A stretch of 64,000 nt of DNA from Pelotomaculum isophthalicicum JI (GTDB taxonomy: Bacteria > Bacillota > Desulfotomaculia > Desulfotomaculales > Pelotomaculaceae): positions 124,001 through 188,000 of the forward strand of contig NZ_JAKOAV010000001.1 in NCBI RefSeq assembly GCF_029478095.1, read 5' to 3'. Under the pieces are notes generated by a model. That model ran no database searches, had not been told where the DNA came from, and was given only the letters and a program-made list of their open reading frames with translations. A program made the position numbers and the translations under genes. Shown piece by piece: positions 8,258-15,889 of the stretch (positions are counted from its first letter, which is position 1; each line of letters opens with the position of its first letter).

Positions 8258-9322
8258 TTGAAGCGTTGGCGTCTGGTTATAAGTTTATTATTTGTTATTT
8301 TTGCCTGTTCGGGTTGTGGGCTAAAGTCTGCGCAACTTAAGGAATTTACTGATGAAAAATTTATTATGGATACGTTGATCCAGGTAACTCTATACAGTGA
8401 TGATGAACAGAGAGGAAAGGAAGCTCTGGATAAAACGTTTGCCGAATTTGAGAAGATTAATAATTTAACTGATAGATTTCCAAAAGAAGGGAAAAATGCT
8501 TCCGCGTCCAGCGACGTGATCAAGATCAACGAAAATGCCGGAATTAAGCCTGTTCAGGTTAGCGCCGATACCCTTAACATTGTTCAACGCTCGCTTTATT
8601 ACGCGCAGTTGTCCGGCGGTTCTTTTGATATTACAGTTGGACCAATTATGGACCTGTGGGGTTTTGGAAAAAACGTGCAGCGCGTTCCCTCTGATGAGCA
8701 GATTAAAAAGGCGCTGAGCCTGGTGGACTACAGGAAAGTCATGGTTGATCCGAATAATGGGACGGTTTATTTGCAAAAGCCGGGCATGAGTTTGGATTTT
8801 GGCGGTGTCGCCAAGGGTTATGCCACAGAAGAGGCTGCTAAGATTCTCAGGGAATCAGGCATAGAGCATGCCATAATCAATGCCGGGGGAAATGTGTACG
8901 CTTTGGGCACCCGGCCGGACGGCACACCGTGGCGTGTCGGTGTCCGGGACCCGCGCGACGAAGATGGGCTTATAGCTGTTTTATCAGTAAAAGACACATC
9001 AGTAGTAACATCAGGTGATTACGAGCGGTATTTCGAAGAAGGTGGCGTTCGTTACTCCCACCTGATAGATCCGTCCACCGGGAAACAGGCCCGGGATTTA
9101 ATGCAAACCACAGTGGTTGCAGAATCATCTACTGACGCCGATATTATTAATAAACCGTTGTTTGTGCTGGGTCCTCAGCGCGGGATGAGTTTAGCCAAGA
9201 GCCTTCAAGGTATTGGAGCCATCTTTGTCGGCGCGGACAAGCAAGTGACTTTCACCGATAATTTAACAAACCAATTGGAATTCACTGGTAATGGCGGTTA
9301 CCAAATTATCAATCAGCAATAG
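8258..9322 (+). CDS. apbE: FAD:protein FMN transferase ApbE (lipoprotein)
   Basis: Attaches FMN from FAD to Thr residues of target proteins outside the cytoplasm, here very likely RnfG and RnfD. The 354-residue protein starts with a lipoprotein signal (RLVISLLFVIFACSGC, lipobox ACSGC), then shows ApbE motifs: SGGSFDITVGPIMDLWGFG, LDFGGVAKGYA, INAGGNVYALG, and HLIDPSTGKQARDL followed by the metal-site segment SSTDADIINKPLFVLG. The start is TTG 8258, just behind GTGAGGTG. It is followed by NusG_II- and Gx-type genes, a set that recurs with flavin-dependent electron-export systems. Confidence 0.95.
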   Translation: MKRWRLVISLLFVIFACSGCGLKSAQLKEFTDEKFIMDTLIQVTLYSDDEQRGKEALDKTFAEFEKINNLTDRFPKEGKNASASSDVIKINENAGIKPVQVSADTLNIVQRSLYYAQLSGGSFDITVGPIMDLWGFGKNVQRVPSDEQIKKALSLVDYRKVMVDPNNGTVYLQKPGMSLDFGGVAKGYATEEAAKILRESGIEHAIINAGGNVYALGTRPDGTPWRVGVRDPRDEDGLIAVLSVKDTSVVTSGDYERYFEEGGVRYSHLIDPSTGKQARDLMQTTVVAESSTDADIINKPLFVLGPQRGMSLAKSLQGIGAIFVGADKQVTFTDNLTNQLEFTGNGGYQIINQQ

Positions 9323-9384
9323 AATTAGAAATTATTGCCAGTTAATTAGACGTAATTGTGAAAAATGACTGCTTGGTGAGGTCT

Positions 9385-9765
9385 ATGAAAAACCTTAATT
9401 ATTACATTATGGCAGGTCTCCTGGCGCTGGCGCTGATTAGTTTCGGAGTGTCGCATCTGGTGCAGCGCCAGATGGCGGAGGGGGATTTGAGGCTGGAGAT
9501 ATACGCAAACGGCCAATTATACCAAAAAATAAGCTTGTCCGAAACAATCACTGAAGAAATTAAAGTGATAAATGCAGACGGGCATTATAACGTGGTTGAA
9601 ATTGAAAAAGGAAGAGCCAGGATTAAAGAGGCCGACTGTCCCAATCAAGTATGTGTCAAAACGGGATGGGTCAGTCAACCCGGCCAAATAGCCGTGTGTG
9701 TGCCAAATAAGTTTAATATCGCTGTTAAGGGAAAATCCAATAAGGTGGACACCATCTCCTACTGA
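9385..9765 (+). CDS. NusG domain II-containing membrane-anchored protein (EetA-like)
   Basis: Protein of 126 residues with an N-terminal membrane helix (MAGLLALALISFGVSHLV) and an extracytoplasmic NusG_II (DUF1312) domain ending in the typical ADCPNQVCVKTGWVSQPGQI and CVPNKFNIAV. Two Cys residues in CPNQVC are conserved in the family. Proteins of this family sit next to Gx-type transporters; in Listeria and lactobacilli, as I recall, the pair is called EetA/EetB and is needed for flavin-based extracellular electron transfer. I chose ATG 9385 (after GGTGAGG) over GTG 9358, which has no ribosome site. It lies between apbE and the Gx gene. Confidence 0.85.
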   Translation: MKNLNYYIMAGLLALALISFGVSHLVQRQMAEGDLRLEIYANGQLYQKISLSETITEEIKVINADGHYNVVEIEKGRARIKEADCPNQVCVKTGWVSQPGQIAVCVPNKFNIAVKGKSNKVDTISY

Positions 9766-9784
9766 GTGTCAAAAGAAGTGAGGG

Positions 9785-10297
9785 TTGAATACGTATAATA
9801 CAAGGCGTATTACATATATTTCTATATTTATTGCCATGGCCACCGTTTTAAACATAATCGAAAGAGCAATAGTTATTCCCGGCGCAAGTCCCGGTATTAA
9901 ACTGGGCTTGGCCAATATCATGGCTTTATTGTCTATAATGATGCTGGGAAGCAAGGACGCTATAATAATTGTCGCCGTCAGATGTTTTCTGGGGGCTTTG
10001 GTGGGAGGCAACCCTGTAAGTTTTTTATTTAGTATCACAGGGGGCGTGCTCAGTATTTTGGTCATGGTTATAATGTGGAAATATTTAAATAAATATGTCA
10101 GTATTGTCAGTATAAGTATGGTTGGCGCCGTGTTTCATAACATAGGGCAGTTGTTTGTAGCCAGTGTGGTCGTGCATGATTTTTCCGTTTACATTATTTT
10201 GCCTATACTGATGATATCAGCTATAATAACTGGTTACATTGTTGGTGTTGTAACAAAGCAATTATACAAGTCCTTGGGTAGTATAAATACCAAGTAG
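9785..10297 (+). CDS. Gx-transporter/heptaprenyl diphosphate synthase component I-like membrane protein (EetB-like)
   Basis: Integral membrane protein of 170 residues with about five helices. The segment NIIERAIVIPGASPGIKLGL followed by ANIM is typical of the Hpre_diP_synt_I/Gx family. It is often misnamed a prenyl-synthase subunit; its helices and ECF-like fold suggest a transporter or redox-chain component. TTG 9785 follows AGTGAGGG. It lies 19 bases after the NusG_II gene and is certainly co-transcribed. The TAG stop (10295-10297) coincides with the first unit of a TAGTCAG repeat. The exact substrate is unknown. Confidence 0.82.
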   Translation: MNTYNTRRITYISIFIAMATVLNIIERAIVIPGASPGIKLGLANIMALLSIMMLGSKDAIIIVAVRCFLGALVGGNPVSFLFSITGGVLSILVMVIMWKYLNKYVSIVSISMVGAVFHNIGQLFVASVVVHDFSVYIILPILMISAIITGYIVGVVTKQLYKSLGSINTK

Positions 10298-10476
10298 TCA
10301 GTAGTCAGTATTCAGTAGTCAGAATAAAAGAATAAATGAATAAAAGAATAAATGAATTGTTTAACGTCCTTATATTCCCCGTGAATGCTGATTACTGACT
10401 TCTGTACGTCTGTATAATTAGCCATAAAATATTGTCTTAAATTATTCTGACTACTGACTCCTGAATTCTGAATACT
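10295..10476. repeat. TAGTCAG/CTGACTA heptad repeats forming an inverted pair
   Basis: At 10295-10322 there are four units of TAGTCAG (one TATTCAG), and at 10442-10476 the complementary TTATTCTGACTACTGACT... CTGAATAC. The two blocks form an imperfect inverted repeat around a 120-base AT-rich centre that includes AATAAAAGAATAAATG duplications and a partial third block (10387-10401). A related tandem array is at 59328-59376. This looks like a small non-autonomous repeat element; it separates the Gx gene from the RseC-like gene. Confidence 0.6.
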
Positions 10477-10486
10477 TTGAGATAGG

Positions 10487-10918
10487 ATGGCGAGGCAAGT
10501 GAAAAAGGAAGCGGAAGGCATCGTTATGGCGATAGACGGCAAAATAGCGAAGGTGCGAGCGAGCAGGCACAGTGATTGTGACAGCTGCGGGGCATGCCCC
10601 GGAGATAAGGCCACGGTCATGGATGTTTACAACCGGGCTGACGCCAAGGTGGGACAGAGGGTCGTTATAGAAATACCTGAAGCCAATATGTTAAAAGCAG
10701 CCTTTGTTGTTTACATGTTGCCTCTGTTAACAACCTTTATGGGTTACTTGATTGGTGTATGGATTTCACAAAAGTATGGATTTCCGGCGTTGTTGACGGA
10801 GGTTAGCGCAAGCGTCGCCGCTTTTGTTCTGACACTTTTATATATTAAATTTTTTGACAGGTCCATGACGAAAATAAAAATGATGCCGGTCATTACGGAG
10901 ATTTTATCTGAGAAGTGA
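10487..10918 (+). CDS. SoxR-reducing system / RseC-like membrane protein
   Basis: Protein of 143 residues with an N-terminal Cys cluster (SDCDSCGACPGDK) on a small soluble domain, then two membrane helices (about 75-97 and 105-125) and a short tail, the RseC/MucC layout. In E. coli RseC works with the Rnf-like Rsx complex to keep SoxR reduced, and RseC homologs often sit with rnf genes. Here it closes the rnf-apbE-NusG_II-Gx region, so a role in Rnf maturation or electron transfer is plausible. ATG 10487 follows GAGATAGG. A rho-independent terminator follows at once. Confidence 0.85.
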   Translation: MARQVKKEAEGIVMAIDGKIAKVRASRHSDCDSCGACPGDKATVMDVYNRADAKVGQRVVIEIPEANMLKAAFVVYMLPLLTTFMGYLIGVWISQKYGFPALLTEVSASVAAFVLTLLYIKFFDRSMTKIKMMPVITEILSEK

Positions 10919-10922
10919 CCAC

Positions 10923-10953
10923 AATCCCCAGGCGAAATGACCTGGGGATTTCC
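10923..10953 (+). terminator. Terminator after the RseC-like gene
   Basis: Perfect ten-base stem AATCCCCAGG / CCTGGGGATT with an eight-base loop, followed by TTCCCTCT. It starts four bases after the stop codon and ends the accessory redox operon. Confidence 0.75.
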
Positions 10954-10976
10954 CTCTAACTATTTCGGCTCGGGTT

Positions 10977-11076
10977 GTTTCTAACACCAAAGAATTAACC
11001 CTTCGCACGTTTTATTAATAGCCATTTTCCATCCTTTCTAGCGATTTTTTTTAACTGGCTGATTCCTTATAATTAT
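10977..11076. repeat. Dispersed leader-like element, copy B
   Basis: Second copy of the element at 2013-2100, with CTAACACCAAAGAATTAACC, CATTTTCCATCCTTTCTAGC, a T-run and GATTCCTTATAATT. It lies about 190 bases before the SDR start and points the same way as copy A does relative to rnfC. On the minus strand GGATGGAAA is followed by an ATG opening a 14-codon frame, which is probably chance. Confidence 0.6.
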
Positions 11077-11264
11077 ATTTACAGTAGCCATACCCTGAAT
11101 TTATTCGGCGCGGCGCGTATGATCATCAAATGCTATGATGCCGGAGAAGACTCCTGCGGTGATGGATGAAAAATAAATAATTAAAAGAAGGATAATTTTT
11201 TAAAAAGTATAATTATATATAAGTAGATAAATAAAGAAGAATGAAAAGGGGGGGCAGTTTAGCT

Positions 11265-12026
11265 TTGATTTTTGCAGGCGTACTTAAAGGAAAAGTGGCA
11301 ATTGTCACCGGGGCTAGGATGGGTATCGGTGAAGCAATTGCAGTAGGTTTGGCTCAGGCGGGAGCTGATTTGATGCTGATAAGCCGCCGTATTAGCGAAG
11401 ATGATGAAGTTGTTAAGAGCTGTAAGGCGGAAGGCGTCAAGGTGGAAGTCATGCAAGTTGACGTGTCGAATCGTGAGCAAGTAGATGCGATGGTTGCCCA
11501 GACAATTGAGAAGTTGGGCAAAGTGGATATCCTTTTCAATAACGCTGGGGTCAGCAAGCCTGGAATGCTCTGGAACATAACTGATGATCAGTGGGACATG
11601 GTAGTGGATATCAACCTTAAGGGAACATTTAACTGCATCGCCGCCGTGGCCAAGCCGATGATGGAACAAAAGAGCGGGGCGATTATTAATGTCACATCTT
11701 CAGCCGGTCTGCTGGGCACAATCGGACAAGTTAACTATACGGCAGCGAAGGGTGGAGTTTTGGCTTTGACGAAGTCATGCGCCAAGGAACTCGCGCCTTA
11801 TCAAATTACTGTCAATAATATTGCTCCGATGGCTGAAACAGACATGACCAGAAAGATTATGACGGACCCCAAAATAGCCCCGACCTATCTGGCGCGCATT
11901 CCGATGAAACGTTTTTGCAAACCTGATGAAATTGTGCCATGTATTGTTTTTCTGGCTTCGGACGGCGCACGCTATATCACCGGGCAAACGATTTGTATTG
12001 ACGGTGGTATGGTCATGCCTTCATAA
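11265..12026 (+). CDS. Short-chain dehydrogenase/reductase, candidate 3-hydroxypimelyl-CoA dehydrogenase
   Basis: NAD(P)-dependent SDR of about 253 residues: cofactor loop TGARMGIGEAIA, NNAG motif (LFNNAGVS), and catalytic Ser, Tyr and Lys in NVTSSAG and VNYTAAKGG. It resembles FabG-like 3-hydroxyacyl dehydrogenases. It is followed by a thiolase-like pair and then bamA, so oxidation of the 3-hydroxypimelyl-CoA made by BamA is the most economical role; this is inference. The start is uncertain: I prefer TTG 11265, ten bases after the AGGGGGGG tract, over ATG 11241 (261 residues), whose upstream signal AAGAAG is weak. Confidence 0.8.
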   Translation: MIFAGVLKGKVAIVTGARMGIGEAIAVGLAQAGADLMLISRRISEDDEVVKSCKAEGVKVEVMQVDVSNREQVDAMVAQTIEKLGKVDILFNNAGVSKPGMLWNITDDQWDMVVDINLKGTFNCIAAVAKPMMEQKSGAIINVTSSAGLLGTIGQVNYTAAKGGVLALTKSCAKELAPYQITVNNIAPMAETDMTRKIMTDPKIAPTYLARIPMKRFCKPDEIVPCIVFLASDGARYITGQTICIDGGMVMPS

Positions 12027-12085
12027 TATAACTGACTGGATGTTTATTACAGACGGTTAGGAACTTTTTATCGGGAGGGTAAAAT

Positions 12086-13240
12086 ATGCCAAAAGATGTA
12101 GCTGTAATCGGTGTCGGCCAAAGCGCTTTCGTGCGCGGCTACCAGGGCTCAATTAGAGAACTGGCTTTTGAAGCCTTCAGAGAGGCCATGCAGGATGCAG
12201 CAATCACTGTTAAGGATGTCGGGGCGTCAGTGGTTTGCTCCGCGCCTGAGTATGACAAGCAGCGCACTCCGTCGGGGTTGATTGCCGAGTATCTCGGACT
12301 TAACCCGCAGCCCACATTTATTGTGGAGAATGTTTGCTCGTCAAGCACGTCCGGCATAAGAGTGGCTTATGGCCTAATCAAGTCCGGACTGCACGATGTG
12401 GTGGTTGTTCTGGGATTCCAAAAAATGTCCGAGATCACTTCCGCCGATTCCCAGGAGCGGATGGGACGCGGCGCGGACATTATGTTTGAGTCGCCGTTCG
12501 GCACCTTGATGCCCGCGTATTACGCCATGCATGCCAGGGGGCACTTCGCCAAATACGGCACCACTGAAGAGGATCTGGCGCTAATCAGGGTTAAGGCGGC
12601 TAGTTACGGCGTGCTTAATGAGAAGGCGGTCTACCGTAAAGCGGTAACCCTGGAGCAGGCGATGGAAGCCGGCCCGGTTTGCAGCCCGCTTAAAGTTTTT
12701 GACTGCTGCGCAAACGCGGACGGCGCGTCCTGTGTTATTATGGCCAGCGCGGACAAGGCTAAGGAAATTTGCAAAGAGCCTGTATATATTCTGGGATTGG
12801 GAGCGGCGACCGCGCCGATGAACGTTACCGGCCGGACTACTTTCGCCGGTCTTGATTGCGCCAGGCTGGCCGCCAAGGAAGCTTATGAAATGGCCGGCGT
12901 AGGCCCTCAGGATATTGATGTGGCCGAAGTTCACGACTGCTTTACAATCGCTGAGATGATGGCTTATGAGATGCTAGGTTTTGCCGAACCCGGCAAAGGG
13001 CCGGAACTCATCCGTAATCGCGAGACCTACAAAGAAGGTAAAATACCTGTTAACGTTGACGGCGGCTTGTTGTCGAAAGGTCACCCGATCGGCGCGACCG
13101 GCGGTTCGCAGGTGCGCACCATAGTGCTTCAACTGCGCAACAAAGCAGGCGCGATTCAAGTGCCTGGCGCTGAAATAGGCTTGGTTCACAATATTGGCGG
13201 CGTTGGTATTTATGGAAACGTCATTATTTTCGGGAGGTAA
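12086..13240 (+). CDS. Thiolase-family protein (catalytic partner of an OB-fold subunit)
   Basis: Thiolase of 384 residues of the SCP2/BbsB-like branch rather than the classic FadA type. The nucleophile Cys is in VENVCSSSTSGIRVA, and the C-terminal segments VHDCFTIAEMM and GGLLSKGHPIGATGGSQV give the catalytic His residues. Such thiolases typically need a small DUF35/OB-fold zinc protein, and one follows five bases later (13246). BbsAB, the benzoylsuccinyl-CoA thiolase of toluene degraders, has this two-part layout. Likely reaction here: CoA-dependent cleavage of 3-oxopimelyl-CoA to glutaryl-CoA and acetyl-CoA (inference from context). ATG 12086 follows GGGAGGG. Confidence 0.82.
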   Translation: MPKDVAVIGVGQSAFVRGYQGSIRELAFEAFREAMQDAAITVKDVGASVVCSAPEYDKQRTPSGLIAEYLGLNPQPTFIVENVCSSSTSGIRVAYGLIKSGLHDVVVVLGFQKMSEITSADSQERMGRGADIMFESPFGTLMPAYYAMHARGHFAKYGTTEEDLALIRVKAASYGVLNEKAVYRKAVTLEQAMEAGPVCSPLKVFDCCANADGASCVIMASADKAKEICKEPVYILGLGAATAPMNVTGRTTFAGLDCARLAAKEAYEMAGVGPQDIDVAEVHDCFTIAEMMAYEMLGFAEPGKGPELIRNRETYKEGKIPVNVDGGLLSKGHPIGATGGSQVRTIVLQLRNKAGAIQVPGAEIGLVHNIGGVGIYGNVIIFGR

Positions 13241-13245
13241 AGATA

Positions 13246-13656
13246 ATGGGATTTGAGCGGTTCGGAAGTAAAAGTTTCACGTCTCAGGCCAAGGTAGCGG
13301 AATTTGTTGACTACTTGGACAAGGGCGAAGTGGCATATACAAAGTGCCGGACCTGTTCCCAGGCCTATTTCCCCCCGCGGGCAGACTGCGCTAATTGCCT
13401 GGGCAACGACATGGAGTGGAAAGCAATCGAGGGTAACGGCACAATAGCGACCTTTACTCATACGATGTATGCTCCCACCGGCTTTGAGGCCGAAGCCCCC
13501 TATACTATTGTAGTGGCGGAGTTCGGCGACGTTAAGGTTTTAGGACGGATGAGCAAGAGCGTGCCTGTTGAATCGTTATCAGTAGGCATGTCTGTTAAAG
13601 TAGAGGTTGTCAAGTTGCCTGACGGACAAGTTACCTACGAGTTTCTGCCGGCTTAG
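13246..13656 (+). CDS. DUF35/OB-fold zinc-ribbon protein, thiolase partner
   Basis: Protein of 136 residues with a rubredoxin-like zinc ribbon (CRTCSQAYFPPRADCANC, four Cys in CxxC pairs) and a C-terminal OB-fold, the DUF35 family. These proteins bind thiolases and shape the acyl-CoA site (for example BbsA with BbsB and archaeal acetoacetyl-CoA thiolase complexes). ATG 13246 is five bases after the thiolase stop, with GGGAGGTAAAG ahead. The tight spacing supports a stable two-subunit thiolase. Confidence 0.85.
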   Translation: MGFERFGSKSFTSQAKVAEFVDYLDKGEVAYTKCRTCSQAYFPPRADCANCLGNDMEWKAIEGNGTIATFTHTMYAPTGFEAEAPYTIVVAEFGDVKVLGRMSKSVPVESLSVGMSVKVEVVKLPDGQVTYEFLPA

Positions 13657-13845
13657 AGGATAAATCCGACCTGAATGAGGGTATGATAGTATTTGAATCG
13701 GCCTAGGCTGGTAGAGGAATATTCTCACAGATTAAGGGGGTGGTTTTTAAAACAAGTTACTGCCACCTTTGATAAGCGGTTTACTAGTTGTGAGTTTATA
13801 TTGTGATAACTTGCTTATTATTTATTAAAAAATAGGAGGATGAAT

Positions 13846-14982
13846 ATGGATATTTATAAGTGGCCCCGCGAGGAAGGCATTAAGAACCACGATCTTTTCG
13901 GCGACGAGCATTTTGGCACAATGGATCAGGCCCCGTGTGTAGTATATGACAAGAGGCCGGTTGTGGATCCGAAAGGCAACGAAGTTAAGGGCCTGTACAC
14001 CATTTGGTTAACCCTTAACAACCCCAAACAGTTCAACTCGTACACCACCGAGATGGTGAAAGGCGTTATCGCCGGCTTGCACCGCGCTTCGATGGACCGT
14101 GAGGTAGTGGCCGTTATCTTTACCGCTGTCGGCGACAAGGCGTTCTGCACCGGCGGCAACACTGTTGAATACGCCCACTATTACAGCATGAAGCCGCACG
14201 AATACGCCCTCTACATGGACCTCTTCAATGCCATGGTTGACGCTCTCTATATGTGCAAGAAGCCGGTTATCTGCCGGGCGAACGGAATGCGCGTAGCCGG
14301 CGGCCAAGAAATCGGCATGGCCACCGACATCACCATTTCTTCCGACATGGCCATTTACGGCCAGGCTGGCCCCCGCCACGGTTCTGCTCCGGCCGGCGGC
14401 TCCACCGACTATATCATGTGGTATCTGGGCGCTGAAAAAGGTATGTGGAACTGCATTTCCTGCGAAATGTGGAGCGCCTATAAAATGGAAAACAACGGCA
14501 TGATCACCAAAGCCCTGCCGATTCTCAAAAAAGACGGCAAGTTCATCAGAAACCCACAGGTTATTACAGACAAGTACATTGAAGACGGCGCTGTCGTATA
14601 CGGCGAATTCAAGACCGGCGCCGAGGCGAAGGAAGCCAAAGCCCTTATCGCAGAATGTGAAACCGACTTCTCACTGGTCGACGCCGAAATCAACAAGCTG
14701 GTCTGGACCTTCACCAACCTTATGCCGCAATGCTTGATGTTCTCCATCGACGGCATCCGCCAGAAGAAAAAATATTTCTGGGATATGTCCAAGCTGCCTA
14801 ACAGACACTGGCTGGCTGCAAACATGAACGGTGAAGCTTATCTCGGCTTCAACGCTTTCAGCAACAAGAAGCTCACCGGCGGCGTAGACGTTTGCGACTT
14901 CATCGAATACCGCCGGATGTGCGCGGAAGGCAAGCCGTTTACTCAAGAACTGCTTGATGCCGTATTGCCGAAGCGTGTTTAA
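13846..14982 (+). CDS. bamA: 6-oxocyclohex-1-ene-1-carbonyl-CoA hydrolase BamA
   Basis: Ring-opening hydrolase of anaerobic benzoyl-CoA degradation; it adds water twice to the cyclic enone-CoA and cleaves the ring to 3-hydroxypimelyl-CoA. The 378-residue crotonase-fold protein is longer than ordinary crotonases and has the family's diagnostic stretches HDLFGDEHFGTMDQAPCVVY, DKAFCTGGNTVEYAHYYS, RVAGGQEIGMATDITISSD and GPRHGSAPAGGSTDY. bamA is the standard marker gene for this pathway. I chose ATG 13846 because GGAGG (13835-13839) is correctly spaced; ATG 13840 would touch it. Codon use is strongly biased to C-ending codons (AAC, TAC, ATC), unlike neighbouring genes, suggesting high expression. 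Confidence 0.97.
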   Translation: MDIYKWPREEGIKNHDLFGDEHFGTMDQAPCVVYDKRPVVDPKGNEVKGLYTIWLTLNNPKQFNSYTTEMVKGVIAGLHRASMDREVVAVIFTAVGDKAFCTGGNTVEYAHYYSMKPHEYALYMDLFNAMVDALYMCKKPVICRANGMRVAGGQEIGMATDITISSDMAIYGQAGPRHGSAPAGGSTDYIMWYLGAEKGMWNCISCEMWSAYKMENNGMITKALPILKKDGKFIRNPQVITDKYIEDGAVVYGEFKTGAEAKEAKALIAECETDFSLVDAEINKLVWTFTNLMPQCLMFSIDGIRQKKKYFWDMSKLPNRHWLAANMNGEAYLGFNAFSNKKLTGGVDVCDFIEYRRMCAEGKPFTQELLDAVLPKRV

Positions 14983-15031
14983 TAGCAGATTGATATCTTA
15001 AACCGAAATCTGAAGAAGTTTATTAAAACTG

Positions 15032-15062
15032 AAGCGAAGGGGTGGCTAACGCCCCTTCGCTT
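15032..15062 (+). terminator. Strong hairpin after bamA (no T-run)
   Basis: Perfect 11-base stem AAGCGAAGGGG / CCCCTTCGCTT with a nine-base loop, 50 bases after bamA and just before the ribosome site of the next gene. Lacking a T-run, it is more likely an mRNA-stabilising or processing hairpin that protects abundant bamA message than a full terminator. Confidence 0.6.
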
Positions 15063-15084
15063 GTAACGGGAAGGAGGTTTACTC

Positions 15085-15849
15085 TTGAGCTACGAATTTG
15101 TAAAGGTGAAAAACGAGGGCGGTATTGTAAATATCACCCTGGACAAAGCTCCGCTGAATGTCCTCAATATCGCCATGATGGAAGAGTTAATCCTCGCCTT
15201 TAAATGGGCGCAGCAGGAAGAAGGGCAAATAATCCTTCTGGACGCGGCCGGCAAGGCCTTTTCAGCGGGAGTGGATGTGGGCGACCATACGCCGGACAAG
15301 GTTGACGCGATGATCGACGTTTTCGACCGGCTGCTGCTGACCATGTACGAGATGGAAAAACCGATTGTCTGCGCGGTGAACGGGGCGGCCCTCGGCGGCG
15401 GCTGCGAACTGGTGATTTTCAGTGACGTGGTTGTCGCCTCCGAAAAAGCGAAGCTCGGCCAGCCGGAAATAGCGGTTGGAGTGTTCCCGCCTATCGCCTG
15501 TTACGTAATGCCGCATATTTTGTCCTGGCCCAGGGCTTTGGAACTGCTGTTAAGCGGTGAAGTGATCGGAGCGGCGAGAGCTGAGTATATTGGGCTGGTT
15601 AACGCGGTGCTGCCGGCGGAAAACTTCGCCGAAGGGGTACAAGAGTATATCAAGAAATTCCTTGCCAACAGCGGATTTGTGCTGGCAAAAACCAAAAAAG
15701 CGGCGCGCGCCGGCTTGAACAAAGGATTTGCTGAAGGCTTGAAAGAAATTGACAGAATATACTTGAAAGAATTGATGCCTTCACACGACGCCAAAGAAGG
15801 CTTGACTGCTTTTATGGAGAAACGCAAGCCGGTTTGGACGGGGAAATAA
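15085..15849 (+). CDS. bamR: Cyclohexa-1,5-dienecarbonyl-CoA hydratase (BamR/Dch)
   Basis: Adds water to the dienoyl-CoA formed by benzoyl-CoA reductase, giving 6-hydroxycyclohex-1-ene-1-carbonyl-CoA. The 254-residue crotonase-family protein carries the oxyanion-hole segments KAFSAGVDVGDHTPD and GAALGGGCELVIFSDVV; the AGVDVGDHTP signature is typical of Dch/BamR rather than generic crotonases. TTG 15085 is eight bases after AAGGAGG. It lies between bamA and the dehydrogenase, matching the order of reactions in this pathway. Confidence 0.92.
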   Translation: MSYEFVKVKNEGGIVNITLDKAPLNVLNIAMMEELILAFKWAQQEEGQIILLDAAGKAFSAGVDVGDHTPDKVDAMIDVFDRLLLTMYEMEKPIVCAVNGAALGGGCELVIFSDVVVASEKAKLGQPEIAVGVFPPIACYVMPHILSWPRALELLLSGEVIGAARAEYIGLVNAVLPAENFAEGVQEYIKKFLANSGFVLAKTKKAARAGLNKGFAEGLKEIDRIYLKELMPSHDAKEGLTAFMEKRKPVWTGK

Positions 15850-15889
15850 AGAACCGTTAGTTATTTAAATAAAAAGGGGGTAAACGATA

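Larger units (their letters stand above)
10919..11264. other. Intergenic region before the aromatic-degradation cluster
   Basis: About 345 bases holding a terminator (10923-10953), copy B of the dispersed leader-like element (10977-11076) and then AT-rich sequence that must contain the promoter of the SDR-thiolase genes. No consensus sigma-54 (-24/-12) promoter is seen here. Confidence 0.55.
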
